This document shows, piece by piece, positions 50,971 to 60,983 of a stretch of DNA of 64,000 nucleotides (the stretch's first letter is position 1; every line of letters begins with the position of its first letter). The DNA comes from Streptomyces sp. MUM 203J. Its GTDB lineage: Bacteria; Actinomycetota; Actinomycetes; Streptomycetales; Streptomycetaceae. The stretch is from positions 1 to 64,000 of the forward strand of contig NZ_JADWYO010000027.1 in the NCBI RefSeq assembly GCF_022414595.1, written 5' to 3'. The notes beneath the pieces were generated by a model. The model saw only the letters and a list, made by a program, of their open reading frames with translations, was not told the DNA's origin and made no database searches. Made by a program: the position numbers and the translations under genes.

Positions 50971-51975
50971 CTACGCGGAGGACCGCCCGGCCGACAACCG
51001 GCCCGTGTCGGCCCCCGGGCTCTCGGGCGTCTCCGCTCCAGAACCCGCCACCGGCCCCGACGGCGGCGCCTTGGGCGTGGACGACTGGGCGATGAACGCC
51101 CCGACCAGCACGAGCACCCCGCCGACGATCTGCGGCGTCGAGAGGTGCTCCTTCAGCAGCACCCACGCCAGCACCGTCGCGATGACCGCCTCCAGGCAGG
51201 CCACCACTCCGGCCACCTGCGGGGACAGCCTCCGCACCGAGATGACGCCGGTGACGTACGCCAGCACGGTCGCGATCAGGACGACCCAGCCGAGCAGCAG
51301 CCAGGCGGGCACGGCCGTCCCGCCCAGGTCGGCGGCGCCGCGCAGCACCCGCACGTCCATGTCCCAGGGGCGGGCGACGGCGGTCAGGACGAGCGCACCG
51401 ACGAGCAGCCCGTACGCGATGACGCCCAGCGGGTCCGCCGGTTCGGCCTCGTCACTTCCCTGGTCGGACAGGATGAAGTAGCCGACCTGGCAGCAGGCCG
51501 CGCCCAGCGCGAGGACCAGCCCCAGGACATCGAAGCCGAGCCCCGCCCAGACCTCGACCACACAGGCGAGCCCCGTGACGGCGAGGACCACGCCGACGGC
51601 GGCGGCCCTGGTCACCGGACGCCGCTGGACGAACCGCACCCAGCCAAGCACCAGAGCGGGGGCGAGGTACTCGATGAGCAGCGCGACCCCGACGGGGATC
51701 CGGGACAGCGCGGCGAAGTAGAACGCCTGGACGCCCGCGACGGCGAGCAGCCCGAACCCGGCCAGCAGGGCGGGTCTCCGACGCAGCAGCGCACGGTGCC
51801 GCCAGGCCACGGGCAGCATGACGAGCGCGGCGCCGGCGACCCGGAGCCACACCACGTGCAGCGGGTCGAGGCCCGCCTCGATGAGCGGCTTGGCCGCCAC
51901 CCCTGATCCACCGAATGCGAACGCCGAGGCCAGGGCCAGTCCCAGGCCGGCGCTTCTCACCTGAGACGCGTGCAT
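50971..51975 (-). CDS. EamA/DMT family transporter
   Basis: 334 aa, ten helices with a Ser/Pro/Gly-rich C-terminal tail. Signatures are LGLALASAFAFGGSGVAAKP, IPVGVALLIEYLAPALVLGWV (a RhtA-like first half) and QVAGVVACLEAVIATVLAWVLLKEHL. The ATG at 51975 is used; GTG at 51981 is possible. No Shine-Dalgarno, so it may be leaderless. Similarity to threonine/homoserine exporter RhtA-type proteins suggests amino-acid export (inference). Confidence 0.88.
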   Translation of the reverse strand: MHASQVRSAGLGLALASAFAFGGSGVAAKPLIEAGLDPLHVVWLRVAGAALVMLPVAWRHRALLRRRPALLAGFGLLAVAGVQAFYFAALSRIPVGVALLIEYLAPALVLGWVRFVQRRPVTRAAAVGVVLAVTGLACVVEVWAGLGFDVLGLVLALGAACCQVGYFILSDQGSDEAEPADPLGVIAYGLLVGALVLTAVARPWDMDVRVLRGAADLGGTAVPAWLLLGWVVLIATVLAYVTGVISVRRLSPQVAGVVACLEAVIATVLAWVLLKEHLSTPQIVGGVLVLVGAFIAQSSTPKAPPSGPVAGSGAETPESPGADTGRLSAGRSSA

Positions 51976-52223
51976 CGGCACATGATGGCAGGGAGCGTTC
52001 AGCAGCGTAAGTGCTGTCGCACCTGTTGAGACGGCGGGCGCTCCCACCCGGGGCGGGCATCCGGCCCGGCGGGCGCCCCGGCGCATGGATGCCGCGTGGC
52101 AGCCCGTTCGAAGCCGCTGGTCCCGGCCCGCACCGGACCAGCCGTGTCCGCCGGCGAGAATGCAGTCCAGTCACCCGCGATTGGACTTGGCCGACGGCCT
52201 CCCGCCGCCTCTACGGTCGGCCC

Positions 52224-53033
52224 ATGCGAATCCGAATCGTCGACGCCTTCACCGACCGCCCGTTCTCCGGCAATCCCGCGGCTGTCGTGCTCCTCGACGC
52301 CTTCCCCGACGACGACCGGCTCCAGCGGGTGGCCGCCGAGATGAACCTCTCCGAGACCGCGTTCGCGCACCCGCTGCCGGAGGGCGGCGACGCCGACTGG
52401 GCGCTGCGCTGGTTCACTCCGGTCGCCGAGGTCGACATGTGCGGTCACGCCACCCTGGCCACCGCGCACGTACTGCGGACCACCGGCCGGTCGGCCGGCG
52501 CCGTGCGCTTCGCCGCGCGCTGCGGCGTCCTGACCGCCACGGCGACCGGGGACGGGACGGTCACGATGGACTTCCCCACCTCGCCGCTCACCCCGGTGGA
52601 GACGCCGAAGGGCCTCGCCGAGGTGCTGGGCTCCGACGTCCTGTCCGTGCACGACACGGCCGAGCACATCGGTGACCTGCTGGTGGAACTGAGGGACGAA
52701 GCGGCCGTGCGCTCCCTCGCACCGGACCTGGCCGCGCTCGCCGCGCTGTCGAAGCGGGGCGTCATCGCCACGGCCGCCGCCGAGGACCCGGCCCGTGGCC
52801 TCGACTTCGTGTCGCGCTGCTTCTTCCCCCGGCTGGGCATCGACGAGGACCCGGTCACGGGCAGCGCGCACACGGCGCTGGCGCCCTTCTGGTCGGCCCG
52901 CCTCGGCCGGTCCGAGCTGACGGGCCTCCAGGGCGGGGCCCGCACCGGGGTCGTCCGTACGGCGCTGCGTGGAGAGCGCACCCTGCTGACGGGTCACGCG
53001 GTGACCGTCCTGGAGGGTGACCTGCTCGCCTGA
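52224..53033 (+). CDS. PhzF-family isomerase/epimerase
   Basis: 269 aa PhzF/diaminopimelate-epimerase fold. RIVDAFTDRPFSGNPAAVVL, NLSETAFAHP (with the catalytic Glu), VDMCGHATLATAHVL and DEDPVTGSAHTALAP are the family motifs. It acts on small amino- or hydroxy-acids; substrate unknown. A TACGGT -10-like hexamer about ten bases before the ATG points to a leaderless transcript. Divergent from the EamA gene at 51975. Confidence 0.9.
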   Translation: MRIRIVDAFTDRPFSGNPAAVVLLDAFPDDDRLQRVAAEMNLSETAFAHPLPEGGDADWALRWFTPVAEVDMCGHATLATAHVLRTTGRSAGAVRFAARCGVLTATATGDGTVTMDFPTSPLTPVETPKGLAEVLGSDVLSVHDTAEHIGDLLVELRDEAAVRSLAPDLAALAALSKRGVIATAAAEDPARGLDFVSRCFFPRLGIDEDPVTGSAHTALAPFWSARLGRSELTGLQGGARTGVVRTALRGERTLLTGHAVTVLEGDLLA

Positions 53034-53043
53034 GCAGGGCGTC

Positions 53044-53068
53044 CGGGCCCGGCTGCCGCCCGGGCCCG
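53044..53068. terminator. Hairpin terminator between convergent genes
   Basis: Nine-base perfect stem CGGGCCCGG/CCGGGCCCG with a 7-base loop, in the 36-base gap between the PhzF gene and the CPBP protease gene. Confidence 0.75.
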
Positions 53069-53069
53069 C

Positions 53070-53954
53070 TCACGGCGTGGGCAGCCACCCCACCTCCCCG
53101 GCGAGCAGCCCGTACCCGACGAAGGCGACGATGTCGAGGAGCGCGTGCGCCGCCACGAGCGGCCCGACCCTCCCCCACCGCCGGTACAGCCAGACGAACA
53201 CCACGCCCATCACCATGTTGCCGACGAAACCGCCGATGCCCTGGTAGAGGTGGTACGAGCCGCGCAGCACCGAGCTGGCCGCCAGCGACCGCGCCGGGGA
53301 CCAGCCCAGCTGGTCGAGCCTGCGCAGCAGATAGCCGACGACGATCACCTCCTCCACCACGGAGTTCTGCAGCGCGGAGAGGATCAGCACCGGGTACTTC
53401 CACCACACCTCGGGCAGCGACTCCGGCACGACCGTGAGGTTGAAGCCGCCGGCCCGGGCGGCCAGATAGAAGGCGAGCCCGGCGCTGCCGATCCCGGCCG
53501 CGACCAGCGCGCCGCGCCCCAGGTCCTGCCAGGGGGCGCGCCGGTCGAAGCCGATGGCGCGCAGCCCGGTCCCCTCGCGGAGCAGCAGATGGGCGACCAG
53601 CACGACGGGGACCAGTGCCGTGCCGATGGCGAACAGCTGCCAGGCCAGGTCCAGCCAGGGCCGCCCGGGGGCGTAGGAGCTGTTGAGCCTGGCCGCCTGG
53701 TCCTGGAGGCCGCCGGGCCTGGTGAGCGCCCCGACGAAACTGATCACCGAGGAGACGGCGCTGGCGCCCAGCGAGAGCGCCAGCACGATCAGGGTCTCGG
53801 ACCGCAGAATCCGGCGCGTGCCCGGGTCGGCCACGCGGGGACCGCCCGCGCCGTCCCCGGGGCCACCCGCCCCGCCTCCCGGTCCGCCCGCCCCGCCCCC
53901 GGAGCCGCCCGCCCCGCCCGTCCGCTCCCGCACGCCGCGCCACCTTCCGCTCAT
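53070..53954 (-). CDS. CPBP (Abi) family intramembrane protease-like protein
   Basis: 294 aa. A Gly-rich, disordered N-terminus (about 40 residues of Gly/Ala/Pro repeats) precedes seven or so helices. The CPBP motifs are VVEEVIVVGYLLRRL (the Glu-Glu pair), LRGSYHLYQG and HALLDIVAFVGYG. Such proteins are Rce1-like glutamic proteases or bacteriocin self-immunity factors. ATG 53954 chosen; the frame is open to 54026. It lies downstream of the GCS2 ligase gene on the same strand. Confidence 0.85.
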   Translation of the reverse strand: MSGRWRGVRERTGGAGGSGGGAGGPGGGAGGPGDGAGGPRVADPGTRRILRSETLIVLALSLGASAVSSVISFVGALTRPGGLQDQAARLNSSYAPGRPWLDLAWQLFAIGTALVPVVLVAHLLLREGTGLRAIGFDRRAPWQDLGRGALVAAGIGSAGLAFYLAARAGGFNLTVVPESLPEVWWKYPVLILSALQNSVVEEVIVVGYLLRRLDQLGWSPARSLAASSVLRGSYHLYQGIGGFVGNMVMGVVFVWLYRRWGRVGPLVAAHALLDIVAFVGYGLLAGEVGWLPTP

Positions 53955-54056
53955 GGATCTCGCGCGGTCCAGCTTGCCCGACGCGGCCGCCCACCGTGCA
54001 TCCGGTCCCGGGGCGACCCGCCTCACGACCCGCCCCGCCCGGTTTTCCCCGGCCCC

Positions 54057-55580
54057 TCAGCGTGTGCGCTGCGGATACGGCCCCGGGAACCGGACCGGCC
54101 ACGTGTGCACGGGTTCGCCCCGCAGCGACAGCTCCCGGTAGCGGCGGGCGGTGGCGGCCAGCGCGGCCTCCCGGTCGAGTCCGGCCTCGACAGCCCGGCG
54201 GAAGGTCTCCACCTGCCAGGTCGCGCCGTTCACCCGCCTCCGGCAGCGTTCCTCGATCACGCCCAGCGTGCGGTCCCGGTCGGCGGGCTCGATGCCCCAC
54301 GCGTCCAGCCCCGCCGCGGCGAGCGGGAGCAGCTCGTCCCGTACGAGCTTCACGGCGGGCACAGCGCTCACCCCGCCCCCGCGCCCGGGGCGCGGCCAGC
54401 GCAGCTCGGCGTCGATGCCGTGCCGGCAGGCGGCGTCGAAGTTGGCCGCCGCGTCCTCGAAGGGCATCCGCCGCCACACCGGCCGGGCGTCCTCGGCCAG
54501 GGCCCGCACCAGTCCGTAGTAGAAGGCGGCGTTGGCGACGACGTCGTCCACGGTCGGCCCGGCCGGCAGCACACGGTTCTCCACCCTGAGGTGCGGGACC
54601 CCGTCGACGGTCCCGTACACGGGCCGGTTCCAGCGGTAGACGGTCCCGTTGTGCAGGACGAGTTCGTGCAGACCGGGGGTGCCGCCGTCATCCAGGACAC
54701 GCAGCGGGTCCTCCTCCCCGCACAGCGGCAGCAGCGAGGGGAAGTACCGCAGGTTCTCCTCGAAGAGTTCGTACGCCGAGTCCACCCACCGCTCCCCGAA
54801 CCAGGTGCGCGGCCGTACGCCCTGGGCCTTGAGTTCCGGCGGCCGGGTGTCCGTGGCCTGCTCGAACAGCGGCGGCCGGGTCTCCCGCCACACCTCGCGG
54901 CCGAAGAGGAACGGCGCGTTGGCCCCCACGGCGATCTGCACCGCGGCCACCGCCTGCGCCGCGTTCCACACGTCCGCGAACCGAGCCGGGGTGACCTGGA
55001 GGTGCAGCTGCACGGAGGTGCAGGCGGCCTCCGGGGTGATGGAGGCCGCCGTGCAGTTGAGCCGCTCCACCCCGTCGATGTCCAGGGTGAAGTCCTCACC
55101 GCGCGCCTGCAGGACCTGCTCGTTGAGCAGCAGGTAGCGGTCGCCGGCCGACATGTTGGCGAGGTCCACGTCCTGCCGGGTGAGTGTGGGCAGTATCCCG
55201 ATCATGACGATCCCGGCACCCAGCTCCTCGGCCTTGCGGTGGGCGTAGCCCAGCCCGGTGCGCAGTTCCTCCGTGAGCTGTGAGAAAACATGCCCGGCGA
55301 GCCGGTGCGGAGTCACGTTCAATTCCAGGTTGAACATTCCCAGCTCGGTCTGGAAATCCCGGCTCGCGATGCGCTCCAGCACCTCGCTGTTCATCATCCT
55401 GGGCAGCCCGTCGGCGCCAGCGAGATTGAGTTCGATCTCCAGCCCCATCAGATTGCGGGGCCGGTCGAAACGGCGCTCGGCCAGCATCCGCTCCAGCGCC
55501 GCCAGGCACTGCCGGAGCTTCCGCCGGTAGCACTGCCGGTCCGCCAGGTCGAACGCCACTGCCGCGACCTTCTCCCCCAT
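54057..55580 (-). CDS. Glutamate-cysteine ligase family (GCS2-type) protein
   Basis: 507 aa carboxylate-amine ligase. The N-terminal NLMGLEIELNLAG and the ELGMFNLELNVTPH region, with many conserved acidic metal ligands, identify the GCS2 superfamily, as do SVQLHLQVTPARFADVWNA and LRVENRVLPAGPTVDDVVANA. Streptomyces make mycothiol and ergothioneine, so this may form gamma-glutamylcysteine for ergothioneine (EgtA-like) or another gamma-glutamyl compound; the product is not determined. A GAGGAGGG site precedes the ATG. Confidence 0.85.
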   Translation of the reverse strand: MGEKVAAVAFDLADRQCYRRKLRQCLAALERMLAERRFDRPRNLMGLEIELNLAGADGLPRMMNSEVLERIASRDFQTELGMFNLELNVTPHRLAGHVFSQLTEELRTGLGYAHRKAEELGAGIVMIGILPTLTRQDVDLANMSAGDRYLLLNEQVLQARGEDFTLDIDGVERLNCTAASITPEAACTSVQLHLQVTPARFADVWNAAQAVAAVQIAVGANAPFLFGREVWRETRPPLFEQATDTRPPELKAQGVRPRTWFGERWVDSAYELFEENLRYFPSLLPLCGEEDPLRVLDDGGTPGLHELVLHNGTVYRWNRPVYGTVDGVPHLRVENRVLPAGPTVDDVVANAAFYYGLVRALAEDARPVWRRMPFEDAAANFDAACRHGIDAELRWPRPGRGGGVSAVPAVKLVRDELLPLAAAGLDAWGIEPADRDRTLGVIEERCRRRVNGATWQVETFRRAVEAGLDREAALAATARRYRELSLRGEPVHTWPVRFPGPYPQRTR

Positions 55581-56075
55581 GGAAGGGTCCCTCCTCGCGT
55601 GGGTGGCACGCGGCGCCGCCGCTCGCGTCCCGGACGATGATGCCCAGCCCGGCCGATCCGTAACGCACTGGTCGGCAGGGCTTTACCGCTAGGCTGGCCC
55701 GGGCAATCCTCCGGCACATTCCGGAGGCATGGATCGGCTAGCACAGCGCGGGCAGCGGCGTGGGGAAAAACTCCGACGGCTTTCGGCCGTCCGCAAGTGA
55801 ATACCGGGACGGAAACCCGTATCACAACCCGGCATGAATGCCGGAAAAAGGGCACGAAACCGGGGCGCAATGACGACGCGATCCGCACTTGACGACGATA
55901 TCGAAGCCGACTAGCGGAAACATCGTGTGAACATTTGTCGTATAAACTCCGCGCAGAGGCTAGAGCCGGCGCCGGGCGTGGCGCCCCGGGCGCCTCCTCC
56001 TGCCCAGCTGCTGACAGCGTCGTCCGCACCCTCCCGCGCGTCCCCCCGTGTGTCCCGAGTGAGAGGCGACCCACC
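55581..56075 (+). promoter_or_regulatory. Intergenic region with candidate promoter
   Basis: 495 bases, distinctly more AT-rich than the surroundings. A candidate vegetative promoter for the gene at 56076 reads TTGACG (55889-55894), a 17-base spacer, then TAGCGG (55912-55917). A second AT-rich block, CGTATAAAC, follows near 55940. No gene seen. Confidence 0.45.
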
Positions 56076-56669
56076 ATGCCGCTCCACGTCTCCCAGCCCC
56101 CCGCCGCCGCCCTGCGCACCGTCCTCGCTGCGCTCCGCTCGCCAGCGGCCCGCGAGGCAGGCACCCCGGCACTGCGTTCCGCACCCGGCCCGTTGACCGC
56201 GGACGTCCCCCTTCCCCTCCATGTGCTCGACGCCGCTCCCGGGCCCGTCGGAGCACCGCCCCGGACCCGGCTGGCCGGCTGGCGGTTCCTGATCCGCGGC
56301 GGGGAGCTCCCCCTGGCCGCCGCGGACGCGGTGCCGTCGCCGGAGGGCGAGGGCTGGGCCTTCGCCCACTTCTTCGAGGGCCCGTACATCGCCGCGACCG
56401 AGCGCGCCCTGCACCAGGCGGAGGCCGCCCAGACCCTCTGGCAGCCCCGGCTGCTGTCGGTGCCGGAGCTGTACATGCTCACGCTCTGGCTGCACGGCAA
56501 CACGGAGGGCGACCCGTCGGCGGGATCACCCGCAGGTACGGACATGCTGATCCCACTGGCCCCCGCGCCGCCCGGGATCGCCGCGCACCGTCCCCACCGG
56601 GTAGCCGACCTCCTGCCGAGGCTCGCGGTCCGCCTCGTACCGCCACCGCTTCTCGGTTCGACGGCCTGA
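56076..56669 (+). CDS. Conserved hypothetical protein
   Basis: 197 aa soluble protein, no family recognised. Ala/Pro-rich start, then WRFLIRGGELPLAAADAVP, GWAFAHFFEGPYIAATERAL and LWQPRLLSVPELYMLTLWLH, which look like a compact folded domain. GAGAGGCGAC precedes the ATG. It stands alone between two gaps; the upstream candidate promoter suggests its own transcript. Confidence 0.7.
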   Translation: MPLHVSQPPAAALRTVLAALRSPAAREAGTPALRSAPGPLTADVPLPLHVLDAAPGPVGAPPRTRLAGWRFLIRGGELPLAAADAVPSPEGEGWAFAHFFEGPYIAATERALHQAEAAQTLWQPRLLSVPELYMLTLWLHGNTEGDPSAGSPAGTDMLIPLAPAPPGIAAHRPHRVADLLPRLAVRLVPPPLLGSTA

Positions 56670-57005
56670 TCGGCACGGGCTGAGCAGGAGCAGCATGCCC
56701 CGCGTCCTCCACGGATGCGGGGCACCGCGCCGTCCCGGGCCCGACACCGGTTCCCGCCCCCTCTGACCCCACCGGACTAGTCCGCTTCGGTCATGCTGAA
56801 CCACCCGAAGAGACAGGGTGGTTGCTCTGAACCATCCGTGCGGGTGATACGTCCTTCAGCAGTAGGAAGAGCTGCCGCGAAATCCCTGCGGAATCACGCC
56901 CGTGGGGCAACACTGGGAACGGACCGATCGAAAGACGGGGGGGCGGCCATGAACACCGCATCGAGCCGCAGGACAGACTCCACATCGCAGCGAAAGAACC
57001 CTCTC

Positions 57006-57212
57006 ATGTGCCAGCACCAGCCACCCTGCCCGACCGCTGACTCCGCAGACCGGGAGGCCGCACGTGTCGTGGCGCACCACCCGGAACAGGGCTGGAGCCT
57101 GCTGTGCAACGGCGTCCTGCTCTTCGAGGACACCGGTGAGCTGCTGCCGGACGGCCAGATCATCGCTCCGCACCGCCCGCTCACGACGGCCCGGGTCGCC
57201 AGGGCCGCGTAG
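57006..57212 (+). CDS. Small conserved protein, DUF5999 type
   Basis: 68 aa. MCQHQPPCPTADSADREAAR with HHPEQGWSLLCNGVLLFEDTG matches the small Streptomyces DUF5999 family. Three cysteines, one near residue 2, could bind metal. The frame is open further upstream, with an ATG at 56949, but the family starts at MCQHQP. Function unknown. The 336-base gap before it (56670-57005) shows nothing else. Confidence 0.75.
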   Translation: MCQHQPPCPTADSADREAARVVAHHPEQGWSLLCNGVLLFEDTGELLPDGQIIAPHRPLTTARVARAA

Positions 57213-57251
57213 CCGCCACGAGACGGCGACACCTGGCAGGAAGACACCGAA

Positions 57252-57287
57252 GGGGCCGACGCGGAGGATCACCTCCGCGCCGGCCCC
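57252..57287. terminator. Bidirectional hairpin terminator
   Basis: Sixteen-base stem with a single mismatch (57252-57267 with 57272-57287) and a 4-base loop, between the convergent DUF5999 and gcvP genes. Confidence 0.85.
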
Positions 57288-57319
57288 GACGCAGTCCTCA
57301 GGCCTTGCAGGCCCTGGGC

Positions 57320-60205
<2,886 letters not shown>

Positions 60206-60270
60206 GACGGGGGCCTCCTGGTCGTAGCGACCTGCGAGGGGCACCGCGGCGCGGGTGCCCGGACGGCCTC

Positions 60271-60490
60271 CCCCTCTGTCATCTCAACCTGAGAGCTTCG
60301 CCGTACCCGCTCGGCGGAGCGGATCGGCTTTCACCGTCGGTGAGAGCGGGTGCCGTCCGACGCCCGCCCTGCTTTCCAGAGTGACCTCGTCCGTGCGGTA
60401 CAGGGGCCTGAGAGATTCCGGGGAGGATTTGCTCCTTCGGCGCCCCCGGACGATCCCTGAAAGATCGCTTCGGAGGACTCTCCCGCACGG
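60271..60490 (-). ncRNA. Tandem glycine riboswitch
   Basis: Read on the minus strand, the 5' aptamer (60392-60490) is closed by a perfect 8-base P1 (60483-60490 with 60391-60398) and contains GGGAGAGTC, GCGCCGAAGGAGCAA and AATCTCTCAGGCCC, the gcvT-motif core. A second aptamer (about 60271-60386) has TCACTCTGGAAAGCAGG, a shorter core GTACGGCGAAGCTCTCAGG and the closing ATGACAGAGGGG. This tandem layout is that of cooperative glycine riboswitches. The remaining 65 bases before gcvP hold a GGGCACC/GGTGCCC hairpin and the ribosome binding site, a plausible expression platform. Confidence 0.92.
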
Positions 60491-60608
60491 GGTCAGCGGC
60501 CGTTGCCAGACTACCAGCGACGTCCCTGACCGATCCCCCGAGTGGCCGACGTCACGGTTGTGCATTTTCGTAGTGTTTGTGGACCGGTTGCGACCGACTG
60601 GAGGGACC

Positions 60609-60983
60609 GTGCAGACCGATATCGATCCTCGCAGCCTGATCGGCCGCAAGGCGTACGACCGTGACGGCCACAAGATCGGCACGGTGGACGAGGTGTACCT
60701 GGACGACGCGACCGGCGAGCCGGAGTGGGCCGCGGTGCGGACCGGGCTCTTCGGACGGGACGCGTTCGTCCCGCTGGAACCCAGCGAGGTCGTCGACGAG
60801 GCGCTGCACGTCCCGTACGAGCGCGCCCTCATCAAGGATGCTCCCGACTTCGGGGTGGGGCGCCATCTTTCGCCGGAGCAGGAACTGCAGCTCTACCGCC
60901 ACTACGGCCTCGACCTGCCGGGCCCGGCCGCCCCCTCTCCTCCCGACAGGGACTTCGGCTCCCTCTCGGACGGTGACGGCTGA
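60609..60983 (+). CDS. PRC-barrel domain protein
   Basis: 124 aa. PRC-barrel over residues 5-75 (SLIGRKAYDRDGHKIGTVDE, YLDDATGEPEWAAVRTG, FVPLEPSEVVDEALHVPY), with a short helical region after. Usually a stress- or membrane-associated small-ligand or RNA-binding module. GTG start with a GGAGGG site. Divergent from gcvP; its 3' end overlaps the convergent dinB gene by 82 bases. Confidence 0.88.
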   Translation: MQTDIDPRSLIGRKAYDRDGHKIGTVDEVYLDDATGEPEWAAVRTGLFGRDAFVPLEPSEVVDEALHVPYERALIKDAPDFGVGRHLSPEQELQLYRHYGLDLPGPAAPSPPDRDFGSLSDGDG

